32,415 nt of DNA from NCBI GenBank assembly GCA_019637855.1, contig JAHBUX010000023.1, forward strand, positions 1 to 32,415, given 5' to 3'. This DNA comes from Bdellovibrionales bacterium. Lineage in GTDB: Bacteria; Bdellovibrionota; Bdellovibrionia; Bdellovibrionales; UBA1609. The stretch's first letter is position 1, and each line of letters starts with the position of its first letter. Below the pieces are notes generated by a model. That model saw only the letters and a program-made list of their open reading frames with translations. It had not been told where the DNA came from and ran no database searches. Below are positions 7,589-14,877 of this stretch, one piece after another. Position numbers and translations under genes: made by a program.

Positions 7589-10303
7589 CTAGTGCTCAGT
7601 TCCTCGCTGCTGTATCGCCGCTTGCGCCGCCGCCAACCGAGCAATAGGAACCCTATAAGGAGAGCAACTCACGTAATTCAGCCCCACTTTATGGAAGAAC
7701 TGAATACTGGAAGGATCCCCTCCATGCTCCCCACAAACGCCCAATTTGATGTCTGGACGAGTCTTTAGTCCTAATTGAACCGCCATTTCGACCAATTTGC
7801 CAACACCTTTTTGGTCGATAGAAGCAAAGGGATCGGCATCAAACAGGCCCTCGCTAACGTAAGTCGCCATAAAGCGACCGGCATCGTCGCGCGAAATTCC
7901 CAGAGTGGTTTGAGTTAAATCGTTGGTGCCGAAGCTGAAAAATTCAGCATGCTCAGCAATTTTGTCGGCCATTAGCGCCGCCCGCGGCAGCTCAATCATT
8001 GTTCCCACTTTGAAGTCGAACTTGGTTTTGCGCGAGCCCTGCACCTTCATCACTTCAACTTCGATCAGTTCGCGCAACCGCTTCAGCTCAGCCTCAGTAC
8101 CCACCAAAGGCACCATGATCTCTGGCACAACATCGTTGCCTTTCGCGATCACCTCAGAGGCCGCCTCCGCGATGGCGCGGGCCTGCATCTGATAGATTTC
8201 CGGATAAGTGATGGCCAGACGGCAACCGCGATGGCCCAACATCGGATTGAGTTCGCTCAAGTTTCGCACTTTCGAACGCAGCTTCTCAGCGCTAGTGGAA
8301 AGACGCTTGGCCAACTCTTGAATCTCTTCTTCAGTGTGCGGCAAGAACTCGTGCAACGGCGGATCCAGCAAACGAATGGTCACCGGATAGCCTTTCATAT
8401 GCTCAAACAGGCCGGCAAAATCCGAGCGCTGCATCGGCAGTAAACGATCCAAAGCCTCAATGCGTTCTTCACGCGTTTCAGCCATAATCATCTCACGCAT
8501 CACATCGATGCGATCGGAGCCGAAGAACATGTGTTCGGTCCGGCACAAGCCAATTCCTTCAGCGCCAAAACGGCGCGCCACTTCTGCATCCTTCGGCGTA
8601 TCCGCATTGGCACGCACACCGAGTTTGCGCTTTTGATCGGCCATGGTCATCAGCCGCGCAAAGTACTCATCGAGCTTAGGTTCGATGGTCTTCACTTCAC
8701 CCAAGTACACTTCGCCAGTGGAACCATCGAGGGTGATCTTGTCGCCCTGCTTAAGCACATAACCTTTAATGCGCATTTCGCCCTTGCGATAGTCCACATC
8801 GATATCGCCGCAGCCTGCGACACAGCACTTGCCCATTCCGCGCGCCACCACAGCCGCGTGCGAGGTCATGCCCCCGCGCGTAGTGAGCACGCCCTGAGCT
8901 TTAACCATACCCTCAATATCCTCCGGGCTGGTTTCGATACGAACCAAGATCACTTTATGGCCTTTATCAGCCCATTCGACGGCCTCTTCGCTCGAAAACA
9001 CGATCTGCCCCGTAGAGCCACCGGGTGAGGCCGGCAAGCCTTTGCACAACAGCGTCTTTTCGGCTTTGCTGTCGAGAGTCGGGTGCAGCAACTGATCTAA
9101 ACTTTGTGCGTTTATACGAAGCAAGGCTTCGTCCGGCGTGATCATCTTCTCATCGATCATCTCGCAGGCAATCCGTAGAGCGGCCTTAGCGGTGCGCTTG
9201 CCGTTGCGCGTTTGCAACATCCACAGCTTGTTTCTCTCGATGGTAAACTCGATGTCTTGCATATCGCGATAGTGCTTTTCGAGTTTCTTGTAAACGTCGA
9301 CTAGCTCGGCGTAGGCCGCAGGCATCAGCTCCTCAAGGGATTTAGTGCCTTTCTCCTTAGCCTCTTCTTTGGTGAGCGCGTTGGGCGTACGAATCCCCGC
9401 CACCACATCTTCACCTTGGGCATTCACAAGGAATTCGCCGAAGAACACCTTCTCGCCAGTCGAAGGATTGCGGGTGAAAGCCACACCGGTGGCGCAGTCT
9501 TCACCCATATTGCCAAACACCATGGATTGCACGTTCACAGCCGTGCCCCAATGCGAAGGGTAGCCATGCAGTGAGCGATAGGTGATGGCGCGCGGAGAGT
9601 TCCAGCTGCGGAACACCGCCGAAATCGCGCCCCACAGCTGTTCAAACGGATCGCTGGGGAAGGTTTTCCCGGTCGTTTCTAAAATCTGTTTTTTGTACTT
9701 CGTGGTCAGCGCCTTAAGATCTTCAGCGGTAAGATCGGTGTCATTCTTGTAATGCTTGGACTCTTTCAAGTCCTCCATCACCACTTCAAGCAAAGAGGTG
9801 TTCATGCCCATCACCACATTGGAGTACATGGTGACGAAGCGGCGATAGGAATCCCAAGCAAACCGCGGGTTATTGGAGTTCTTGGCCAAGCCCTCAACCG
9901 TTTGATCGTTCAGGCCCAAGTTCAAAATCGTATCCATCATTCCCGGCATCGAAGCGCGCGCACCCGAGCGCACACTGACCAGTAGAGGGTCGTTGGTATC
10001 GCCGAACTTTTTACCGATCAGCTTTTCGACCTTACCCATCGCTTCAAGCACTTTGGTTTTGAGCTGCTCAGGCAGCTTTTCGCCGTTGTCGTAAAAGGAT
10101 TGGCAGACTTCCGTGGCGATGGTGAAGCCCGGGGGCACCGGCAACCCCAAAGAGGTCATCTCCGCCAGATTGGCGCCCTTGCCGCCGAGCACGTTCTTCA
10201 TGCCGGCATTGCCCTCGCTATTCCCGGCCGCGAAAAAGTAAACGGATTTTTCAGGCAGCTTGACCGTTGAGGCCTTCTTCACATCTTCCATTTCTTTCAT
10301 CAC
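7589..10303 (-). CDS. ppdK: Pyruvate, phosphate dikinase
   Basis: A 904-residue PPDK, which interconverts pyruvate, ATP and Pi with phosphoenolpyruvate, AMP and PPi in the cytoplasm, serving glycolysis or gluconeogenesis. The N-terminal nucleotide-grasp domain has LGGKGANLAEM near residue 40 and the VRSGARASMPGMMDT region (111-125). The swivelling central domain carries the phospho-histidine in GGMTSHAAV (His482). The C-terminal TIM barrel shows GLCRTEHMFF, GTNDLTQTTLG and the CGEHGGD catalytic-cysteine motif. Length matches the family. A GTG at 10303 and an ATG at 10300 are adjacent candidate starts; both sit behind GGAG, five and eight bases away. The gap to glyQS is 29 bases. Confidence 0.98.
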   Translation of the reverse strand: MMKEMEDVKKASTVKLPEKSVYFFAAGNSEGNAGMKNVLGGKGANLAEMTSLGLPVPPGFTIATEVCQSFYDNGEKLPEQLKTKVLEAMGKVEKLIGKKFGDTNDPLLVSVRSGARASMPGMMDTILNLGLNDQTVEGLAKNSNNPRFAWDSYRRFVTMYSNVVMGMNTSLLEVVMEDLKESKHYKNDTDLTAEDLKALTTKYKKQILETTGKTFPSDPFEQLWGAISAVFRSWNSPRAITYRSLHGYPSHWGTAVNVQSMVFGNMGEDCATGVAFTRNPSTGEKVFFGEFLVNAQGEDVVAGIRTPNALTKEEAKEKGTKSLEELMPAAYAELVDVYKKLEKHYRDMQDIEFTIERNKLWMLQTRNGKRTAKAALRIACEMIDEKMITPDEALLRINAQSLDQLLHPTLDSKAEKTLLCKGLPASPGGSTGQIVFSSEEAVEWADKGHKVILVRIETSPEDIEGMVKAQGVLTTRGGMTSHAAVVARGMGKCCVAGCGDIDVDYRKGEMRIKGYVLKQGDKITLDGSTGEVYLGEVKTIEPKLDEYFARLMTMADQKRKLGVRANADTPKDAEVARRFGAEGIGLCRTEHMFFGSDRIDVMREMIMAETREERIEALDRLLPMQRSDFAGLFEHMKGYPVTIRLLDPPLHEFLPHTEEEIQELAKRLSTSAEKLRSKVRNLSELNPMLGHRGCRLAITYPEIYQMQARAIAEAASEVIAKGNDVVPEIMVPLVGTEAELKRLRELIEVEVMKVQGSRKTKFDFKVGTMIELPRAALMADKIAEHAEFFSFGTNDLTQTTLGISRDDAGRFMATYVSEGLFDADPFASIDQKGVGKLVEMAVQLGLKTRPDIKLGVCGEHGGDPSSIQFFHKVGLNYVSCSPYRVPIARLAAAQAAIQQRGTEH

Positions 10304-10332
10304 CTTTGCTCCATGGTCCGCTTAAGCGGTCT

Positions 10333-11670
10333 TTAGAAGTTCTTGAGCTTGTCTTGGATATACGATTTCAGTTGGTCGATATAAACGCGATCTTGAGTCA
10401 TCTTGTCGCGATGACGAACGGTGACCTTGCGATCTTCCAGCGATTCGAAATCCACCGTCACACACAAAGGCGTACCGATCTCATCCTGCCGACGATAGCG
10501 CTTGCCGATGCTGGCGGTCTCGTCGTAATCGACGTCATGGTCCTTGGCCAGCTCGTCGCGAATTTTCATGCCGAGCTCTTGCAGCGGCGGCTTTTTGGAC
10601 AGCGGCAGAACCGCAATCTCAATTGGTGCCAGTTCCGGCGGAAAGCCCATCACGATGCGCGTGTCGCCATCACCTTCGCCATCCGCGCCGCCCACTTTTT
10701 CTTCGCGATAGACGTCACACAAAATAGCCAAGGCCAAACGATCACAACCGACCGCGGTTTCAATCACGTAGGGAATGTATTTTTCTTTGTTGGCCTCATC
10801 AAAATACTCAAGCTTTTTGCCCGAGAACTTTTGGTGCTGGGAAAGATCGAAATCGCTGCGGTTATGGATGCCTTCGAGCTCACTCCAGCCAAAAGGGAAT
10901 TCGTATTCCACATCAAACGCCGCGCGGGCGTAATGCGCCAGTTTCTCATGCTTGTGCCAACGCAGTTTGTTCTCGCGAATGCCGCAGGCCTTGTAGAAGT
11001 CCCAACGCGTTTGTCTCCAGGTCTCGAACCAGTCGGCATCGGTGCCGGGCTTAACGAAGTACTGCATCTCCATTTGCTCGAATTCACGCGTGCGGAACGT
11101 GAAATTGCCCGGCGTGATTTCGTTACGGAAGGATTTGCCAATTTGCGCGATACCGAACGGAATTTTCTTACGCATGCTGGTGGCGACATTCTCGAAGTTC
11201 ACAAAAATGCCTTGCGCAGTTTCAGGGCGCAGGTACACCACCGCCGCTTCATCCTTCACCGGCCCCATGTAGGTCTCAAACATCAGGTTGAAATTGCGCG
11301 GCTCGGTCACTTCGGTGGATTCGCATTTAGGGCAAGTGACTTTGCCATTCACTACGGCCGTGTCTTGGCGAAAACGGTTTTTACACTTTTTGCAATCGAC
11401 CAATGGATCGGAGAATCCATCCACGTGACCCGAGGCCTTCCACACCATCGGATGCATCAAAATGGCAGCGTCCAAACCGACGATGTCGTTTCGCCGGGTC
11501 ATGGCTTTCCACCACAGCATTTTGACTTTGAATTTAAACGGGGCGCCCAGCGGACCGTAGTCCCAACAGGAATTCAAACCGCCGTAGATTTCGCTGCTTT
11601 GAAAGACAAAACCGCGGCGTTTGGCAAGAGATACAAGTGTCGATAAATCCTCGAGATATTTGACCTGCAT
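10333..11670 (-). CDS. glyQS: Glycyl-tRNA synthetase, one-chain class II type
   Basis: A 445-residue class IIa glycyl-tRNA synthetase of the single-chain dimeric type found in Gram-positives, Deinococcus, archaea and some proteobacteria-like lineages, rather than the two-subunit GlyQ/GlyS of E. coli. It shows the N-terminal region [20 protein letters not shown], a zinc-binding cysteine set (C93, C96, C113, C116), the [12 protein letters not shown] region (148-160), motif 2 around FRNEITPG and [11 protein letters not shown] (181-203), and motif 3 around [14 protein letters not shown]. The C-terminal anticodon-binding domain follows. ATG 11668-11670 has GGAG five bases upstream and gives the usual N-terminus; a longer reading to 11706 lacks support. 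It appears to be the first gene of the glyQS-ppdK-smc group. Confidence 0.96.
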   Translation of the reverse strand: MQVKYLEDLSTLVSLAKRRGFVFQSSEIYGGLNSCWDYGPLGAPFKFKVKMLWWKAMTRRNDIVGLDAAILMHPMVWKASGHVDGFSDPLVDCKKCKNRFRQDTAVVNGKVTCPKCESTEVTEPRNFNLMFETYMGPVKDEAAVVYLRPETAQGIFVNFENVATSMRKKIPFGIAQIGKSFRNEITPGNFTFRTREFEQMEMQYFVKPGTDADWFETWRQTRWDFYKACGIRENKLRWHKHEKLAHYARAAFDVEYEFPFGWSELEGIHNRSDFDLSQHQKFSGKKLEYFDEANKEKYIPYVIETAVGCDRLALAILCDVYREEKVGGADGEGDGDTRIVMGFPPELAPIEIAVLPLSKKPPLQELGMKIRDELAKDHDVDYDETASIGKRYRRQDEIGTPLCVTVDFESLEDRKVTVRHRDKMTQDRVYIDQLKSYIQDKLKNF

Positions 11671-11764
11671 GGATGCTCCGTTTGAAGGTGAGATAAGGGG
11701 TATCAAGGCAGGAGCAGGTCGTCAATTTCGGGGCGGGCTAACGCAAAGAGCTGGTGCTTCTGTA

Positions 11765-12175
11765 CTAGGTTCCAGAGGCTCGGTACAACTCCCACTGCGC
11801 CTGAATGGCCTTATAGGCGGCCTCCAAGAAGGGACGCGATCCGATGTCGACCTTTTGCATGCCTTCTTTATAGGCGGCTTCGACGTTTTCCGGCGAGGAA
11901 CCGGCCGGCAGTCCGAGGACTTCGTACGCATCCCACGAGTGCCCGTTGTAGTTGAAAACCACATTCAGAGGACGCTCACCGGTAGGACGAATATGGGAGA
12001 ATTTTTCGGTGGACGGTCGGCCACTTAGAGACTCAGCCGCGTTTCCGTAGGAGGCGCCTTCGGCCTGAGCTGCTTTGCGGAAGGAACTACGCAAACGCAA
12101 AAGCATGCCCCGCCGCGGACGACGGCGCGTAAACAACAGCAGCGCGAGTACCAACGCGGCCGCGTAGTAAAGCAT
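11765..12175 (-). CDS. Membrane-anchored J-domain-like protein lacking the HPD motif
   Basis: A 136-residue protein with one N-terminal transmembrane helix (about residues 3-15), an Arg-rich stretch, a spacer, and a C-terminal region from 82 to about 128 (DAYEVLGLPAGSSPENVEAA, then AYK and, later, EAAYKAIQ) that reads like helices I-III of a DnaJ J domain. The HPD tripeptide needed to stimulate DnaK is absent; the corresponding place reads QKVD. It therefore looks like a J-like protein that cannot be assumed to be a co-chaperone. The preferred start is ATG 12175 with AAGGA close upstream; a GTG at 12214 in frame has no ribosome site. It follows the MFS gene by 99 bases on the same strand. Confidence 0.65.
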   Translation of the reverse strand: MLYYAAALVLALLLFTRRRPRRGMLLRLRSSFRKAAQAEGASYGNAAESLSGRPSTEKFSHIRPTGERPLNVVFNYNGHSWDAYEVLGLPAGSSPENVEAAYKEGMQKVDIGSRPFLEAAYKAIQAQWELYRASGT

Positions 12176-12274
12176 GAATTCCTTCGGTTGAAGCGGCAAA
12201 AGCCCTCCTCTCACAATCTTACATGACGCGAGGGCAAATCTGTAGCTTGTGGGATCTGAAGTCCCGCCCTTCGG

Positions 12275-13489
12275 TCAGTGCCGAACGGTCTTCTGGTCAA
12301 AGGCGGTGCACCAAAGGAGTGCGAGCGAAAAGAGGCCTGCCGCTAAGACGGTATAGAGTGCGACGTAGCCGAATTTATCAAACAAGAAACCGCCAGAAAC
12401 GATGCCAACTAGGCCTAAGGTCCGCGACACGGCATCGGCACCGGTGTAATAAGCACCTCGCTTTTCTTGCGGAGCTTCGGTCTGTAAGTAGACGGCCGTG
12501 CTGCGATAGTAGGCCGTTATCATAAAGTCCAGGAGGAACTTCACACCCACCGCTACGTAAAAACCCCCTGAATGCACTAGGGCGAGCAGAAAAAATCCCT
12601 GTAAGAAAACAATCCCCGCCATCCAACGATGGAAGCGAAAGCGTCGAAACGCTCTACTTAAAAAAACGCCACCCGCGATGGCGCCCGCAGCACCCACAGA
12701 GAAAAACAATCCCACCTGATCATCGCTGACACGCAACATCTCTTTGAGTAGGGGTACCATCAGCAAAACCGACGTTCCCGTGAAAAGAGTTGTGGCGGCG
12801 TCCAAAGCAAGATAGCGCCGCCAATGTGAGGATTGCCAGATCTCCTTTAAAGCGCGAACCGTGTCAAACACCGGGGCACTCGGTGACACCGAACCAGATG
12901 TTTCAGTTTTGCGAACCACGCCGCAAAAGGATGCATAAAAGAAAACTAGGGCCGTTAGTTGAAAGACTGCACAGAAAGCCAGAGCGTTAATCGCCCCTAA
13001 CCATCCGACTAGACCGGCGCCAATCAATGGACCACCAATACGTGAGATTCCGTGAACAGCTGCGACCGAACCATGGGCTTGAACCAAATCCCTTTCCTCA
13101 AATAGGTCGGCAATGGCCATTACGTTGTTCAATTTTGAGTAGTGATGAACAGCATCGATAAGAAACGCGAAGCACCAAATAGCTATTTCGCTAAGACCAA
13201 TCTCACGTCCCCAAAAAAATAGAGAGATAAAGAGAACAACCTTAAGCAAAATTGTGAACGTGTAAATGCGAAGCTTACTGACACGATCCAGGTACCCGCC
13301 CCCAAAAAGACTGACCAAAATCTCAGACAAGTAGCCAAGAGCATAAGTGATCGCCCCTACCGAAGCCTTACCTGAAATCTGATAGGCATAGATGGCGAAA
13401 GCCAAATCATAAAGACCTTCTGAAAATAAAAGGAAAGTAGAGCCAGCCAAATAGCTGGCCAATCGCGCTTTTATTGGACGGTTGATCAT
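12275..13489 (-). CDS. Major facilitator superfamily transporter
   Basis: A 404-residue polytopic inner-membrane protein with about twelve hydrophobic helices in the MFS arrangement. The loop after helix 2 has GGGYLDRVSKLRIYTFTILL, a variant of the MFS motif A region (G-x-x-x-D-R). The family resembles MFS_3 / EntS-like exporters of small molecules, but no substrate can be named. The start is ATG 13489, with AGGAAG about ten bases upstream. Its 5' two-thirds (12.9-13.5 kb) is clearly more AT-rich and uses more A/T-ending codons than the flanking genes, so recent acquisition is possible. It is divergent from the Mrp gene. Confidence 0.85.
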   Translation of the reverse strand: MINRPIKARLASYLAGSTFLLFSEGLYDLAFAIYAYQISGKASVGAITYALGYLSEILVSLFGGGYLDRVSKLRIYTFTILLKVVLFISLFFWGREIGLSEIAIWCFAFLIDAVHHYSKLNNVMAIADLFEERDLVQAHGSVAAVHGISRIGGPLIGAGLVGWLGAINALAFCAVFQLTALVFFYASFCGVVRKTETSGSVSPSAPVFDTVRALKEIWQSSHWRRYLALDAATTLFTGTSVLLMVPLLKEMLRVSDDQVGLFFSVGAAGAIAGGVFLSRAFRRFRFHRWMAGIVFLQGFFLLALVHSGGFYVAVGVKFLLDFMITAYYRSTAVYLQTEAPQEKRGAYYTGADAVSRTLGLVGIVSGGFLFDKFGYVALYTVLAAGLFSLALLWCTAFDQKTVRH

Positions 13490-13522
13490 CTGCGTTTATC
13501 TTCCTGGCGAAGTTAAGTGGTG

Positions 13523-13575
13523 GCAACTGAAGTTGCGGGGTCAGGCCAGATAAGACTTGTCCCGGGGTCGGGACA
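13523..13575. promoter_or_regulatory. Two inverted repeats in the divergent MFS / Mrp region
   Basis: Two perfect inverted repeats lie in the 115-bp gap between the divergent MFS and Mrp genes. At 13523-13536 GCAACT and AGTTGC surround GA; as RNA this is a GCAAC stem with a UGAA loop. At 13558-13575 TGTCCC and GGGACA surround six bases. They may be operators or leader hairpins of the Mrp transcript. No convincing -10/-35 pair was fixed. Confidence 0.35.
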
Positions 13576-13604
13576 GGGATTACACCTACCCGCGAGGTGT
13601 CCAA

Positions 13605-14387
13605 ATGAATCCGTTTCTGCAACAAGCTCCCATTGAAGGGGTGAAAAAGATTATCGCTGTCGGCTCTGGCAAAGGCGGAGTGGGCAAATCCACCGTCGCT
13701 GTGAATCTGGCGATGGCCCTGCAAAAGCGCGGTATGAAAGTCGGCCTGCTCGACGCAGATATCTACGGGCCCAGCATCCCGCGCATGCTCGGCGCACTCA
13801 CCGCCAAGCCCGAAGTGAACGACGACAAGAAGATCATTCCCGTCACCCGTTACGGCGTGAAGACCATGAGCCTTGGCTACCTGGTGGAAGAAAGCCAAGC
13901 GGCCGTGTGGCGTGGTCCGATGCTGTTCAAAGCCATGGATCAGTTTTTCCGCGATGTCTTATGGGGTGAGTTGGACTACCTGATCATCGATCTGCCACCG
14001 GGCACGGGAGATGTGGGTTTGACCATGGCGCAGAAGGTGCCAGTCACCGGCGCTATCGTGGTGGTCACTCCGCAAAATATAGCTTTGGCCGATGCTAAAA
14101 AAGCCATCGATATGTTCGATCGCACCAACGTGCGCTTGCTCGGTATCGTGGAAAACATGTCTTACTACACCAGCCAAACGGGCGAGAAAGTGCAGCTCTT
14201 CCCGCAGGGAGAGTTGGATGCCTACCTAGACACCAAGAAGATCAAAAAGCTCGCGCAACTGCCCTTCTATCCGGATATCGGTATGAGCGCGGAGGCCGGT
14301 GTTCCGGTGCTCGAAAGCCATTCGGGCGACGAAGAGGCGGAAATGTTCCTTCGTTTAGCCGACCAAGTTCGAGACGTTTCAAACTGA
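13605..14387 (+). CDS. Mrp/ApbC-family P-loop ATPase lacking the CPxC cysteine pair
   Basis: A 260-residue P-loop ATPase of the Mrp/NBP35/ApbC family, normally an iron-sulfur cluster carrier. It has the deviant Walker A GKGGVGKS (22-29), a DADIYGPSIPRML segment (50-62), DLPPGTGD (129-136) and VTPQNIALADAKKAIDMF (154-171). It has no N-terminal DUF59 domain. The place where Mrp proteins carry CPxC, just after ENMS, reads ENMSYYTSQTGEK (183-195) with no cysteine. ATP-dependent folding is therefore supported, but cluster bridging by the usual residues is not. The start ATG 13605 has a GAGG site; an upstream in-frame ATG at 13557 adds 16 residues that are not conserved in the family. The c-di-GMP RNA follows directly downstream. 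Confidence 0.85.
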   Translation: MNPFLQQAPIEGVKKIIAVGSGKGGVGKSTVAVNLAMALQKRGMKVGLLDADIYGPSIPRMLGALTAKPEVNDDKKIIPVTRYGVKTMSLGYLVEESQAAVWRGPMLFKAMDQFFRDVLWGELDYLIIDLPPGTGDVGLTMAQKVPVTGAIVVVTPQNIALADAKKAIDMFDRTNVRLLGIVENMSYYTSQTGEKVQLFPQGELDAYLDTKKIKKLAQLPFYPDIGMSAEAGVPVLESHSGDEEAEMFLRLADQVRDVSN

Positions 14388-14639
14388 GAATTCAAGAGTT
14401 CATAGATCCTTGTTGAGATGCTCGGCGCATTTGTGTGGACCGGCACGACACGTAGCGTTATCTTTAAGGTACGGCATGCTATGAACGGCGGCCGGGCGTA
14501 GGGAGGGATCCATGCACTTGACGCCTAGGGATTGGTGTCTCGATCCGCCGCCGAAGTGACGGGGCGACCGAGAGAACCACTTAAAGGAAGTCTCTCAATG
14601 AGGAGAGGCGATCAGTAACACTAAGTTGTTACTTCCTTT

Positions 14640-14740
14640 GCTAAGGGCAAACCGTTCGAAAGGGCGGGACGCAAAACCGACGGGGCTAATGTTTTTAAGG
14701 AGGCTATGCCGGCCGGGTTGCCAGAGGAAATGGGCCTAGC
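14640..14740 (+). promoter_or_regulatory. Cyclic-di-GMP-I (GEMM-I) riboswitch aptamer
   Basis: The aptamer core matches the GEMM-I consensus: AGGGCAAACC at 14644-14653, a P2 hairpin CCGUUC-GAAA-GGGCGG with its GAAA tetraloop at 14658-14661, GGGACGCAAA at 14666-14675, a tetraloop-receptor-like pair GGCUAA / UAUGCC, and the 3' strand GCCGGGUUGCC ending at 14722. A closing helix GCUAAGG/CCUAGC (14640-14646/14735-14740) is possible. By alignment with the V. cholerae Vc2 aptamer, the ligand-contacting G20 and A47 correspond to G14646 and A14673. A guanine at position 20 predicts c-di-GMP rather than 3',3'-cGAMP, which is bound by natural variants with A at this place. Confidence 0.9.
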
Positions 14741-14764
14741 ATAAATGGGAAGTTAATGACTGGG

Positions 14765-14793
14765 CCCGCGTAAGGGACGACGCGGGTTTTTTT
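14765..14793 (+). terminator. Intrinsic terminator of the c-di-GMP RNA
   Basis: A perfect 7-bp GC-rich stem (CCCGCGT and ACGCGGG, 8-base loop) is followed directly by seven T residues (14787-14793). It is a textbook rho-independent terminator on the plus strand, 25 bases after the aptamer's closing helix. Confidence 0.95.
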
Positions 14794-14823
14794 ATTTCTA
14801 AAAGTTCGACAGTTTTTTCCCAA

Positions 14824-14853
14824 CTCAAGACGAAGGCCCGGGTCTACCGATAC
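14824..14853 (+). promoter_or_regulatory. Possible sigma-28 (FliA)-like promoter for the exported H1-like protein
   Basis: CTCAAG (14824-14829), a 16-base spacer and ACCGATAC (14846-14853) resemble the sigma-28 pattern CTAAAG / GCCGATAA, with one -35 mismatch and two -10 mismatches. It would start transcription near 14860, just upstream of the GAGGAG ribosome site. The match is suggestive only. Confidence 0.35.
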
Positions 14854-14877
14854 ATCCTACGTAGAGGAGATCCCATC

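Larger units (their letters stand above)
14486..14793 (+). ncRNA. Stand-alone c-di-GMP riboswitch RNA (merRNA-like)
   Basis: This 490-bp gap between genes holds a structured RNA instead of an ORF. From 5' to 3' I see three parts. First, a three-way junction: outer stem 14486-14492/14547-14553, arms 14495-14499/14521-14525 and 14529-14534/14541-14546. Second, a branched domain closed by an 8-bp stem 14584-14591/14632-14639. Third, a GEMM-I aptamer at about 14640-14740, followed at once by an intrinsic terminator. The 5' end is inferred from the first paired base; transcription probably starts somewhere between 14400 and 14486, and no convincing promoter was found. Established knowledge: B. bacteriovorus makes a massively expressed attack-phase RNA containing a c-di-GMP riboswitch, proposed to store the ligand. 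The stand-alone arrangement matches that RNA. The alternative is a 5' leader controlling the gene at 14878. Confidence 0.75.

Noticed and set aside
10267-11646. A 459-codon open frame on the plus strand
   Set aside because: It lies entirely antisense to glyQS, whose motifs are complete; the frame has no recognisable domain and is a by-product of GC-rich codons.
13407-13898. A minus-strand frame across the Mrp gene start and the MFS start
   Set aside because: It overlaps two good genes on both sides and has no recognisable domain.
14379-14405. TCAA-15-GTTCATAG as a sigma-28 promoter for the c-di-GMP RNA
   Set aside because: Only about half of the -10 matches; too weak to annotate although the position would suit.
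14480-14485. TATGAA as -10 box of the c-di-GMP RNA
   Set aside because: No -35 at a normal distance, and transcription from it would begin inside the outer stem of the 5' domain.
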